From NCBI GenBank assembly GCA_945860895.1, contig CAMASK010000015.1, forward strand, positions 1-47,543: DNA of 47,543 bases. The letters are read 5' to 3'. Of the stretch, positions 8,429-16,425 are shown one piece after another (position 1 is the stretch's first letter; each line of letters opens with the position of its first letter). The DNA comes from Bacteriovorax stolpii (lineage in GTDB: Bacteria > Bdellovibrionota > Bacteriovoracia > Bacteriovoracales > Bacteriovoracaceae). The notes under the pieces are model-generated. The model was not told the DNA's origin. It made no database searches and worked only from the letters and a program-made list of their open reading frames with translations. The translations under genes and the position numbers were made by a program.

Positions 8429-9253
8429 GTGTTAAAAGATAAAGTCTTTGAGTTGGCCCAGAAGTTTTCTGGGTCCACTCATGGCAGTTCCGATTATGAC
8501 AAGGATTCAATCTTTGTCAGGGGAAGCCATGATAATGAATACGTTCCACTCAGTTTCCTCCAAAAGGAAATTCCAGATTTAGATGAGATCAATAAACTTA
8601 AAGCTGAAGGCTTTGTTTTTAGTAGTTATGATTTTCTCGAAATTAATGAATTTGATCAATGGTACTTAAACCAATTCAATAAAAGACTTTCAAGTAAGGT
8701 GATGAAAAATATTGGTATTTTGCATCTGCCTGATCAAAAAGCTATCTTTGATACTGTTGAAGTTGTTCATCAAACATTTCAGATTTTAAAAGATCACAAA
8801 GTTTTAATGAATGGTAAGAATCTCCCTATTCAGTTGGGCGAATGGTATTCTAAAATCATTTTTGGACTTCATCAGATTAAATCATCTTCTCAACGAGGAT
8901 TTGATTTTAAGACTGAAAATGGAAGAGTTGTTGAAGTCAAAGTTCATTGGCATGACTCAACTTCCCCAAAGGGTGTAAAGATAAAAAAATCCCTGGCCGA
9001 GCTTTCAGATTATTGCATCATCATGTATGTCGCAAAAAATTTTACAATTAGAGATATTCTGTTCTTAGATTCAGAATTCATTCTGAGGAAATTTGATTCT
9101 AAAGGTCATACTATCTTTTTAAAAGATCAGGATGTAGCGGGTTATTTTTTTAGTAAATCAGATAAGCATTTCGATAAAGTTGTAAATAAGACAGCTTTAC
9201 TAAAATTTGCTAGTCCTACCTTGGCCTTAAAGCTTGAAGATCGATTGAGATGA
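8429..9253 (+). CDS. PD-(D/E)XK nuclease-like protein of unknown function
   Basis: 274 residues, starting at GTG with AAAAGG 8 bases before it. Residues about 150-210 look like a restriction-nuclease fold: G-F-D-F-K-T, then V-V-E-V-K-V-H-W, i.e. a D...E-x-K pattern at neighbouring strands, followed by a helix and a hydrophobic strand (Y-C-I-I-M-Y-V). The N-terminus is acidic and unrecognised; the C-terminus is basic. There is no methyltransferase or helicase partner. It lies after the acyl-CoA dehydrogenase and its stop is 7 bases from the convergent methyltransferase stop. The nuclease assignment is inference from the motif. Confidence 0.55.
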   Translation: MLKDKVFELAQKFSGSTHGSSDYDKDSIFVRGSHDNEYVPLSFLQKEIPDLDEINKLKAEGFVFSSYDFLEINEFDQWYLNQFNKRLSSKVMKNIGILHLPDQKAIFDTVEVVHQTFQILKDHKVLMNGKNLPIQLGEWYSKIIFGLHQIKSSSQRGFDFKTENGRVVEVKVHWHDSTSPKGVKIKKSLAELSDYCIIMYVAKNFTIRDILFLDSEFILRKFDSKGHTIFLKDQDVAGYFFSKSDKHFDKVVNKTALLKFASPTLALKLEDRLR

Positions 9254-9260
9254 TTCCAAC

Positions 9261-10499
9261 TTAATATAACGAATATTCAGCAAGCCTACATTCAATGTCA
9301 CCATTAAAAAGAATATGACGTTTAGTAGTCTTGAGACCCACCACTTTAAGCATTTCAAGATTACCGGTGAAGATAGCTGCTCTATGGCCTTTGAAGTTAT
9401 GTTTCCAGTGATCTCCCAAGCCTTTATACAGTGATTTGAGTTTTTCATCTTCACCATATTCCAGTCTTTCTCCGTAAGGAGGATTACAAATAAATAGAGT
9501 CTTATTTTTATTTGGATTAATAACTCTCGCATCGACTTGAGTCAGCTCAATGACTTGATCGAGCTTGGCTTTACGCACATTCTCTTTTGCAGAATAAAGA
9601 TTCATTTCAGATAAGTCATTTCCCCAAATACGGCTTTTTTGACTTTTCAATTTCTCCAACCCGCTTTGGGTGGAGGTAGTAATTTCTTTTAGGATAATTT
9701 TAAAATTCTCTAGAAGATGTTCATCCTTTGTCAGCCATGGATAATTTAAAAAGGTCCAAGGCTTATATTCAGGATTATTTAAATGCTTTTCAACTTTTAA
9801 GTAGCTTGGCGCAATTGAGCCGGCCATTAAAGCTGCTTCAATCACAAAAGTGCCAGAGCCACACATTCCATCCAGAAGATCTTCCGTTTCAGGATTCCAA
9901 TTTACGAGTTTTAGAATCCCAGCCGCAACATTTTCTTTGACCGGAGCTTCAGTATTTGAAACTCGGTAGCCTCTTTGGTTAAGGGGGTCACCACAAAGAT
10001 CGTACATAATAGTAGCAAGGTAAGGTTTTTCAGTCCCACGATCTATGCGGGCCAGAAAAGATACATCTGGGAAATCTTTTTCAACACTTGGTCTCTCACC
10101 TTCATGGTGACGGAAATAATCTACGACAGCATCTTTAAGTTTTAAGTTCGCAAACTGTGAATTTCTAAATTCTTCACGGGCAAAGGGAAGATCCCCAAAA
10201 ATGGTCGTAAGACGGAAAGTATGAGTTACATCCATGAGGCTTTTCCACTTAATATCGGTGGCCTGAAGGTAGTAGTCATTTTCATTAAGAACTTCGAACT
10301 GATATAGGAATTTAAATATTCGGCTAGCTAGACGTGACATAAGCACTGCCTTTAAGGCCACTTCATGAAAGCTTTCAAATTGCACACCACCTCTAACGGG
10401 AACGGTCAACTTTGCTCCTAAGTCATTTAATTCTTTCGCCAGAAGGTCTTCCAAGCCACTTGGACATGAAGCAAAGTATTCAAAACGGTATTTTTTCAT
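9261..10499 (-). CDS. THUMP-domain class I SAM-dependent RNA methyltransferase (RlmL-N/YpsC-like)
   Basis: 412 residues. A THUMP RNA-binding domain covers roughly residues 45-160, followed by a Rossmann methyltransferase. The SAM loop is D-G-M-C-G-S-G-T-F and the catalytic motif N-P-P-Y-G-E-R-L lies near residues 338-345, typical of guanine-N2 methyltransferases. The closest characterised relatives are the 23S rRNA m2G enzymes (N-terminal half of E. coli RlmL, Bacillus YpsC). The exact target nucleotide is not provable here. AAGG precedes the ATG. Divergent from ahcY. Confidence 0.88.
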   Translation of the reverse strand: MKKYRFEYFASCPSGLEDLLAKELNDLGAKLTVPVRGGVQFESFHEVALKAVLMSRLASRIFKFLYQFEVLNENDYYLQATDIKWKSLMDVTHTFRLTTIFGDLPFAREEFRNSQFANLKLKDAVVDYFRHHEGERPSVEKDFPDVSFLARIDRGTEKPYLATIMYDLCGDPLNQRGYRVSNTEAPVKENVAAGILKLVNWNPETEDLLDGMCGSGTFVIEAALMAGSIAPSYLKVEKHLNNPEYKPWTFLNYPWLTKDEHLLENFKIILKEITTSTQSGLEKLKSQKSRIWGNDLSEMNLYSAKENVRKAKLDQVIELTQVDARVINPNKNKTLFICNPPYGERLEYGEDEKLKSLYKGLGDHWKHNFKGHRAAIFTGNLEMLKVVGLKTTKRHILFNGDIECRLAEYSLY

Positions 10500-10600
10500 T
10501 TTTTACCTTAGACAAACCATTGATAACTGACCTTGTCCTTGAGACCTTGGACAAAGAATGTTAGGTTAATTCCCATTATTTATGTTTTTTTGGTTATCTA

Positions 10601-10620
10601 CCAAACCCTTCAGGGTTAGG
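10601..10620 (+). promoter_or_regulatory. hairpin in the ahcY leader next to the ribosome site
   Basis: CC-A-AACCC / GGGTT-A-GG folds into a stem of seven pairs with one A-A mismatch and a TTCA loop. It ends 2 bases before AAGGA of ahcY. A second dyad TTGTCC...GGACAA (10533-10554) lies upstream. No match to the SAH riboswitch consensus is seen. A regulatory role is only a possibility. Confidence 0.3.
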
Positions 10621-10634
10621 AAAAGGAATTGTCG

Positions 10635-11975
10635 ATGAAAGCAACTTTTTCACAGGGAACTTACGGAAGTTCTTCATTACTTAAGTACAAAGTCAAAGAT
10701 ATCACATTGGCCGATTGGGGTCGTAAAGAAATCAAGCTAGCTGAAGCTGAAATGCCAGGTTTAATGGCCCTTCGTGAAGAATTTGGCAAAACTAAGCCCC
10801 TCAAAGGAGCTCGTATTGCTGGATGCCTCCACATGACAATCCAAACTGCTGTTTTGATCGAAACTTTGGTTGAATTGGGTGCGGACGTTACTTGGTCATC
10901 TTGTAATATTTTCTCAACTCAGGACCATGCTGCCGCTGCAATCGCTGCTGCTGGAATTCCGGTTTATGCCTGGAAAGGTATGAACGAAGAAGAGTTCATG
11001 TGGTGTATTGATCAGACAGTTTTCTTTGGCGAAAAGAAAGAACCTCTTAATATGATCCTTGATGATGGGGGAGATTTAACTCAGCTTATTCTTGATAAAT
11101 ACCCTGAACTTTATAAAGGCATCAAAGGTATTTCTGAAGAAACAACTACTGGTGTTCACCGTTTATATGAACTTGAAAAAGCAGGAAAACTTCCAGTTCC
11201 TTGTATTAACGTAAACGATTCAGTCACTAAATCTAAATTTGATAACAAATACGGCTGTCGCGAATCTTGTGTCGATGCTATTCGCCGTGCAACTGACGTA
11301 ATGATGGCCGGTAAAGTAGCCGTGGTTGCTGGTTTTGGTGATGTTGGTAAAGGTTCTGCAGATTCACTTAAAGGTGCCGGTGCTCGAGTGATTGTAACTG
11401 AAATCGATCCTATCTGTGCTCTTCAGGCAGCTATGGAAGGATATGAAGTTAAGAAGATGGACGATGCTGTTAAAGAAGCTGATATCGTTGTTACAACCAC
11501 TGGTTGTAAAGACATCATCAACGGTAAGCATTTCCTTGCTATGAAAGACAAAACAATTGTTTGTAACATCGGTCACTTTGATATCGAAATTGATATGGCC
11601 TGGTTGAACAAAAATTACGGTCACACTAAAGATACCGTGAAGCCACAAGTTGATCTTTACACTCTTGAAAATAACAAACAAGTTATCGTGTTGGCCGAAG
11701 GCCGATTAGTTAACCTAGGATGTGCTACTGGTCACCCAAGTTTTGTTATGAGTAACTCATTCACAAACCAGGTTCTTGCTCAGCTTGAGCTTTGGATGAA
11801 CACTAAAGCTTACGAGAAAAAAGTTTATATGCTTCCTAAGCATTTAGATGAAAAAGTAGCTCGTTTACACCTTAAGAAAATTGGTGTTGAACTTGATACT
11901 TTGACGCCTGCTCAATCTGAATACCTTGGTATTTCAGCTTCTGGTCCTTATAAGCCAGAATACTACCGTTATTAA
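10635..11975 (+). CDS. ahcY: adenosylhomocysteinase
   Basis: 446 residues. Hydrolyses S-adenosylhomocysteine to adenosine and homocysteine, clearing the product of methylation reactions. The NAD loop is G-F-G-D-V-G-K-G near residues 220-227. N-terminal substrate residues are in C-L-H-M-T-I-Q-T and [10 protein letters not shown]. The end K-P-E-Y-Y-R-Y is the conserved C-terminus. I choose ATG 10635 rather than the in-frame TTG at 10629 because AAGGA (10623-10627) leaves 7 bases to the ATG but only 1 to the TTG. Codons are biased toward C-ending forms, suggesting high expression. Single gene bounded by a strong hairpin. Confidence 0.97.
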   Translation: MKATFSQGTYGSSSLLKYKVKDITLADWGRKEIKLAEAEMPGLMALREEFGKTKPLKGARIAGCLHMTIQTAVLIETLVELGADVTWSSCNIFSTQDHAAAAIAAAGIPVYAWKGMNEEEFMWCIDQTVFFGEKKEPLNMILDDGGDLTQLILDKYPELYKGIKGISEETTTGVHRLYELEKAGKLPVPCINVNDSVTKSKFDNKYGCRESCVDAIRRATDVMMAGKVAVVAGFGDVGKGSADSLKGAGARVIVTEIDPICALQAAMEGYEVKKMDDAVKEADIVVTTTGCKDIINGKHFLAMKDKTIVCNIGHFDIEIDMAWLNKNYGHTKDTVKPQVDLYTLENNKQVIVLAEGRLVNLGCATGHPSFVMSNSFTNQVLAQLELWMNTKAYEKKVYMLPKHLDEKVARLHLKKIGVELDTLTPAQSEYLGISASGPYKPEYYRY

Positions 11976-11990
11976 TTTTCGCTTTTAGCT

Positions 11991-12019
11991 AATGGGCCTG
12001 TCACTTAGACAGGCCCATT
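11991..12019 (+). terminator. strong hairpin, probable terminator of ahcY
   Basis: AATGGGCCTGTC-ACTTA-GACAGGCCCATT forms a perfect 12-bp stem with a 5-base loop, starting 16 bases after the stop codon. The following sequence (ATAATATTTCATTT) is only moderately T-rich, so termination may be imperfect; it may also protect the 3' end. Confidence 0.8.
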
Positions 12020-12051
12020 ATAATATTTCATTTGATTCGCAGCTTCATTCT

Positions 12052-12079
12052 TTCAAGTTTAAAAATTAATAGATAACAT
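12052..12079 (+). promoter_or_regulatory. candidate promoter of rpiB, leaderless type
   Basis: TAACAT (12074-12079) lies six bases before the ATG at 12086, with a weak -35 (TTCAAG, 16-base spacer). No Shine-Dalgarno sequence precedes the ATG, so a leaderless mRNA is expected. Confidence 0.4.
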
Positions 12080-12085
12080 TAGTTC

Positions 12086-12517
12086 ATGAAAATCTACATA
12101 GCTTCAGATCATGCCGCTTTTAATGAAAAACAAATCTTAGTGGACTATCTCAAGGATAAATATGCAGTTGAAGATTTAGGGACTCATTCCGCTGATTCTA
12201 GTAATTATCCAGACTGGGCAAAAAAATTAGTGCTTAAGGTGCGTGATGAGAAAGCTGTGGGTATACTCCTTTGTGGGTCAGGCATTGGGGTTTGTATGAC
12301 TGCCAATCGTTTTGCAGGCATCCGAGCAGCACTTTGTCGTGATGAAGATGATGCTAAAATGAGCCGCTTACACAATGATGCTAACGTGTTGTGCTTGTCC
12401 GGCCGTAAAACTTCAATTGAATTGATTCAAAAAATAACTGATACCTTCCTTAGGACCCCATTTGAGGGTGGACGCCATCAGACCAGAATTGATTTATTTA
12501 ATAACTTGGGTGAATAA
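12086..12517 (+). CDS. rpiB: ribose-5-phosphate isomerase B
   Basis: 143 residues. Interconverts ribose-5-phosphate and ribulose-5-phosphate. S-D-H at residues 7-9, the catalytic cysteine C63 in L-C-G-S-G-I-G (anion-hole loop) and H96-N97 in R-L-H-N-D-A-N are all present, as in the RpiB/LacAB fold. RpiB also acts on allose phosphate in some bacteria, but nothing here suggests that. With deoC it links nucleoside sugars to central metabolism. The gene has no ribosome site and appears leaderless. Confidence 0.95.
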   Translation: MKIYIASDHAAFNEKQILVDYLKDKYAVEDLGTHSADSSNYPDWAKKLVLKVRDEKAVGILLCGSGIGVCMTANRFAGIRAALCRDEDDAKMSRLHNDANVLCLSGRKTSIELIQKITDTFLRTPFEGGRHQTRIDLFNNLGE

Positions 12518-12526
12518 CTCACTAGT

Positions 12527-12555
12527 TTGACCAATTGAATAAAAATCTATAAATT
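12527..12555 (+). promoter_or_regulatory. near-consensus promoter of the dtxR-family operon, leaderless
   Basis: TTGACC (12527-12532), a 17-base spacer and TAAATT (12550-12555) make the best sigma-70 promoter in the window. The ATG at 12562 follows after six bases and has no Shine-Dalgarno sequence, so transcription should begin on the start codon itself. Confidence 0.65.
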
Positions 12556-12561
12556 ATAGCT

Positions 12562-13083
12562 ATGCCAGACAAAAAACAAAGCGTTTCTCATACTCACGAT
12601 AATGACCTTACACACTCTATGGTTCATTACCTCTTGGCCATTCATAAATTGAAAGAAGCTAAGGGATATGCACGTGTGACTGACATTGCTCATGAAATGG
12701 GTCTAACTAAAGGTTCAGTTTCAACTGCACTCACTAACTTGAAAAAAAGAGAGTTAGTGCTTGAAGATGAAAGTAAGTTTCTTTCTCTTTCATCTTTAGG
12801 GCATGAAGCCGTTCATGGAATTCTTTCTTCTCGCACACTGCTGTTTTATTTCTTGAAGGATATTATTGGTGTCAATGAAGATGTGGCCCATAAAGATTCA
12901 TGCTTAATGGAACACTTGATGAGTTCTGAAACAAGAGAGAAATTTTTCAATTTCATGAAGACTCTATGCTCAGACGATATTAAAAATGCTCATTTTGGCA
13001 CTTCTTTTGATTTTTCAAAATTCGAGCACCAGCACGACTTTGAAGAAATCCAGAAGGGCGATTCATACCTTAAAACTGAATGA
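12562..13083 (+). CDS. DtxR/MntR-family metal-dependent transcriptional regulator
   Basis: 173 residues. A winged helix (about 20-80) contains R-V-T-D-I-A-H-E-M-G and K-G-S-V-S-T-A-L recognition-helix segments. The dimerisation domain keeps the DtxR ancillary-site pattern H110-x3-C114-x2-E117-H118. The usual arginine-histidine of the other metal site is altered (S-R-T at 90-92), and there is no SH3-like C-terminal domain, as in MntR. Iron or manganese is the likely effector. The stop overlaps the next ATG (ATGA), so the carrier gene is translationally coupled and probably shares this promoter. Confidence 0.85.
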   Translation: MPDKKQSVSHTHDNDLTHSMVHYLLAIHKLKEAKGYARVTDIAHEMGLTKGSVSTALTNLKKRELVLEDESKFLSLSSLGHEAVHGILSSRTLLFYFLKDIIGVNEDVAHKDSCLMEHLMSSETREKFFNFMKTLCSDDIKNAHFGTSFDFSKFEHQHDFEEIQKGDSYLKTE

Positions 13084-14294
13084 AATTTCTTGATCTCCTT
13101 AAGAGCAGCGACAAAGATTTTAAGAAAAATCTAGGTTTCTTCTTTTTGGCCTATTTTCTGGTTCTTTTCAATTATCCATTAATACGAGCTTCTACAACGT
13201 CCTTGTTTTTTGAAGCATTTGGTGCAAAATCTTCTCCCTCGGCTTGGGCATGGGCAGTTGGGTTTTTATCGGTCAGTATTTATTTCTGTAATAAGCTACA
13301 AAAAAAACAATCAGTACAATTCGTTTTTACCTGCGCAAGTCTCCTGTCAGCGGCGATTTTCTTTGCGGGAAATTTAAGTCTATTGAGTGAGAATAAGATG
13401 TTCGCTTATCTTTCTTTTATCTGGAAAGAAATCTGCATAGTTATTCAAATCCATCTGCTTTTAGGATATGCAAATAATTTTTTCAAAAAAACAGACTTTA
13501 AAGTATTGGTAGGAATTGTAGGGGCCATTGGAAGTGTTGGGGGAGTCCTTGGTGGATTACTAACAACTTACTTAAGTTCCCATGGTGGAACTGCTTTAGT
13601 TCTCGACATTGGTACGGCTTTTGTTATTTTACCTGTTTTCTTTTTTTTACCTACAAAAAGATTGTTTTCAAAAAATGATGATAACAAAAGCCCAGTTGCT
13701 TCGATTAACACTCCCGATTTAAAAAAGTATGTTTTTTATATTTGTTCCATGGTTGCTTTAGCACAATTCATTATTAATATTGCCGACTTTAAATTCAATC
13801 TCGCTTTTGAGATGGCCATACCCACTAAAGATTTAAGAACGGCTTACCTGGGAAATGTTTATACATTTACGAATGCATTAACTTTTGTTTTTCAGTTCCT
13901 CATGTTGCCTTTTATATTGCCCAGAGTCACAGAGCGTAACCTGCATCTCTTTATCCCACTTTCATACCTACTCTGCGTTATAGTTTTTGCTGGAGGCTCT
14001 CAAGTCGGCGTGCTTCCTATAGCAATGGTTTATATTTATTTTAAAGCTGCTGATTATTCATTTTTTAGTGCAGGCAAAGAGATTCTCTATCAGCCTCTTG
14101 AGAGTGTTCAGAAATATGGCGCCAAATATCTCACTGATATGCTCGTGTATAGAAGCTCAAAAGCCTTGATTGCTCTCATCTTGATTTATCTTCAAACCTC
14201 TTTCATCCTTGATATGATGATGGTGGGCTTTATTCTCATCTGGCTAGTTGTTGTGATGAAGTTATTTGGCCTTCACCGTAAACTTTTTGATTAA
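13080..14294 (+). CDS. multi-pass membrane carrier, ATP/ADP-translocase (nucleotide transporter)-like
   Basis: 404 residues with about 10-12 hydrophobic segments. The region A-A-D-Y-S-F-F-S-A-G-K-E-I-L-Y followed by Q-P-L-E near residues 320-345 and K-Y-x-x-K-Y-L-T-D resembles the C-terminal half of the TlcA/Npt ATP:ADP antiporter family ('K-E-x-x-Y-x-P-L', then K-x-K-x-x-I-D). Such carriers import nucleotides in intracellular bacteria and occur in predatory bacteria. A more distant MFS carrier is the alternative. It is coupled to the DtxR-like gene by a 4-base overlap and lies 8 bases before the M3 peptidase. Confidence 0.7.
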   Translation: MKFLDLLKSSDKDFKKNLGFFFLAYFLVLFNYPLIRASTTSLFFEAFGAKSSPSAWAWAVGFLSVSIYFCNKLQKKQSVQFVFTCASLLSAAIFFAGNLSLLSENKMFAYLSFIWKEICIVIQIHLLLGYANNFFKKTDFKVLVGIVGAIGSVGGVLGGLLTTYLSSHGGTALVLDIGTAFVILPVFFFLPTKRLFSKNDDNKSPVASINTPDLKKYVFYICSMVALAQFIINIADFKFNLAFEMAIPTKDLRTAYLGNVYTFTNALTFVFQFLMLPFILPRVTERNLHLFIPLSYLLCVIVFAGGSQVGVLPIAMVYIYFKAADYSFFSAGKEILYQPLESVQKYGAKYLTDMLVYRSSKALIALILIYLQTSFILDMMMVGFILIWLVVVMKLFGLHRKLFD

Positions 14295-14302
14295 GGATAT
14301 TT

Positions 14303-16333
14303 ATGCAAAACCCTTTATTGGAAACTTCTCGTGCTTCTCACGGGGCGTACCCATTTGATGTTATAAAACCAGAACATTTTTTACCTGCACTTGATGCTGT
14401 TATGGAGAGTGCTCGTAGAGCTCTGGATGACTATAAGATCAAAGTCGGCTCAGACTTTAAGCATGTGATTGTTGAAAGAGGGGATATTACTGCTCAAGTA
14501 GATTATATCGCAGGAATTTTCTTCAACCTGCATTCAGCTGAGTGCTCTGAGGAACTTGAAAAAATATCTCCGTTAATGTCTGAAAAGCTGACTCGTTTTG
14601 GTAATGATATTTCACTTGATCCAGCCATTTTTGCCAAAGTAAAAACATGTTTTGAAGGGCGCTTTGAGCAGAATTTAGATGCTGAAGAGTTAATGATTAT
14701 TGAAAAAACCTACAAATCTTTCGTTCGTAATGGTGCACTTCTTTCAGATAGTGAAAAAAATCGCATGAGAGAAATTGATGAAAACTTAGCTAAACTTGGT
14801 CTGAATTTTTCTCAAAATGTTCTTAAGGCGACTAATGAATATTTGATGGAAGTAAGCGATAAAAAACAACTTGATGGTCTTCCAGAATCTCTCATTGAAG
14901 CAGCTGCTGAATTAGCAGAAAAAAAAGGGAAAGCTGGATCTTGGTGCTTTAGTCTCGATGCTCCTATGATTGTTCCCTTCTTAACATATGCAAAAAACAG
15001 AGAATTAAGAAAAACACTTTTTCTCGCGAATGCTTCTAAAGCTTTCAATGACAAATACGATAATCAACAAAATTTAAAAGATATTCTCAAACTTCGTACT
15101 GAAAGAGCAAAGATCCTTGGTTTCAATACACATGCAGATTATGTACTAGAAGAAAGAATGGCCATGTCTCCTAAAAAGGTCATGGATTTTCTCGAAGAGC
15201 TTTATTCCAAGGCCAAGCCTCATGCTGAAAAAGAATTCCAAAAACTTCAAGCTTTAGCAAAAGAAATTGATGGGATTAATACAATTGAGCGCTATGACTC
15301 GGCTTATTATTCAGAAATTTTAAAAAAACGTGAATTAGACTTTGATGATGAAATGCTTCGACCATTTTTTAAGTTAGAAAATGTTGTCGATGGTATCTTT
15401 AAAGTTGCCAATAGGTTATATGGATTAATATTTAAAGAGGTTTATAACGTTCCTAAATATCATGAAGACGTAAGAACATTTGAGGTCTTTCAAGAAAAAA
15501 CGAATGCATTTGTAGGTCTTTTTTATACTGATTTTTTTCCCCGTGCCACTAAACGTGGTGGTGCATGGATGTCAGGGATTAAAGATCAAGGAATGTATCA
15601 TAACCAGATTGAACGTCCTCATATTATGATCGTCTGCAATTTTACTAAACCAACTAAAACCAAGCCGTCTCTCCTTTCACTGGATGAAGTTCTGACTTTA
15701 TATCATGAATTTGGACACGCTTTGCATGGGCTTCTCTCTAATGTTAAATACCGTGATCTTTCAGGAACAAATGTTTTTTGGGACTTTGTCGAATTACCAT
15801 CACAAATAATGGAAAATTGGGTTCTTGAAAAAGAATGTTTAGATCTTTTTGCTTATCACTATGAAACTGGTGAAAAAATTTCCAATGACCTGATCTCAAA
15901 GATCAAGGCCAGTGGTAAATTTATGGAAGGACTAGGTACTTTGAGGCAACTGACTTTTGCCTTCCTTGATATGGCCTATCATTCTGTTGATCCGTCTACA
16001 GTTACGGATGTTCCAACTTTTGAAGCAATTGTTTCGGACAAAACCAATTTATTTCCAAAAATTCCAGGCACAAGTGTTTCGACTTCTTTTTCTCATATCT
16101 TTGCTGGAGGTTATTCAGCGGGATATTACTCTTATAAATGGGCCGAAGTATTGGATGCCGATGCTTTTGAGTTTTTTCAATCTTCCGGTATTTTTAATCG
16201 TGAGATTGCTGATAAATTTCGCAAATTTATTCTCGAAAAAGGTGGCACCCAACATCCGATGGAACTGTATAAACGCTTTCGTGGGCAAGAACCTGACGTA
16301 GGTGCTTTACTTAGAAGAGCAGGCTTACATTAA
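14303..16333 (+). CDS. M3-family oligopeptidase (PrlC/Dcp-like)
   Basis: 676 residues, no signal peptide. A zinc metallopeptidase that cuts short peptides in the cytoplasm. The zinc motif H-E-F-G-H is at residues 468-472, and the conserved K-R-G-G-A-W segment lies about 52 residues before it. The C-terminal catalytic residues lie in the H-I-F-A-G-G-Y-S-A-G-Y-Y segment. The length and order match oligopeptidase A / peptidyl-dipeptidase Dcp; which one cannot be decided. AAGGAT precedes the ATG. It follows the carrier by 8 bases and so is probably the third gene of the DtxR-regulated operon. Confidence 0.93.
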   Translation: MQNPLLETSRASHGAYPFDVIKPEHFLPALDAVMESARRALDDYKIKVGSDFKHVIVERGDITAQVDYIAGIFFNLHSAECSEELEKISPLMSEKLTRFGNDISLDPAIFAKVKTCFEGRFEQNLDAEELMIIEKTYKSFVRNGALLSDSEKNRMREIDENLAKLGLNFSQNVLKATNEYLMEVSDKKQLDGLPESLIEAAAELAEKKGKAGSWCFSLDAPMIVPFLTYAKNRELRKTLFLANASKAFNDKYDNQQNLKDILKLRTERAKILGFNTHADYVLEERMAMSPKKVMDFLEELYSKAKPHAEKEFQKLQALAKEIDGINTIERYDSAYYSEILKKRELDFDDEMLRPFFKLENVVDGIFKVANRLYGLIFKEVYNVPKYHEDVRTFEVFQEKTNAFVGLFYTDFFPRATKRGGAWMSGIKDQGMYHNQIERPHIMIVCNFTKPTKTKPSLLSLDEVLTLYHEFGHALHGLLSNVKYRDLSGTNVFWDFVELPSQIMENWVLEKECLDLFAYHYETGEKISNDLISKIKASGKFMEGLGTLRQLTFAFLDMAYHSVDPSTVTDVPTFEAIVSDKTNLFPKIPGTSVSTSFSHIFAGGYSAGYYSYKWAEVLDADAFEFFQSSGIFNREIADKFRKFILEKGGTQHPMELYKRFRGQEPDVGALLRRAGLH

Positions 16334-16425
16334 TTAAACCTAAGACTATCTTAAGAAACTGCTACAAATAATATTTTTTGTTTTATTGCACACCAGATCT
16401 ATTACAATAATCTTTTGAGGTAAGA

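Noticed and set aside
10500-10634. SAH riboswitch before ahcY
   Set aside because: The GC-rich conserved core of that class is not present; only generic dyads are seen.
11364-11681. 105-codon minus frame inside ahcY
   Set aside because: Shadow of a conserved, codon-biased gene.
15957-16301. 114-codon frame within the M3 peptidase gene
   Set aside because: Lies wholly within a well-supported gene, with no ribosome site.
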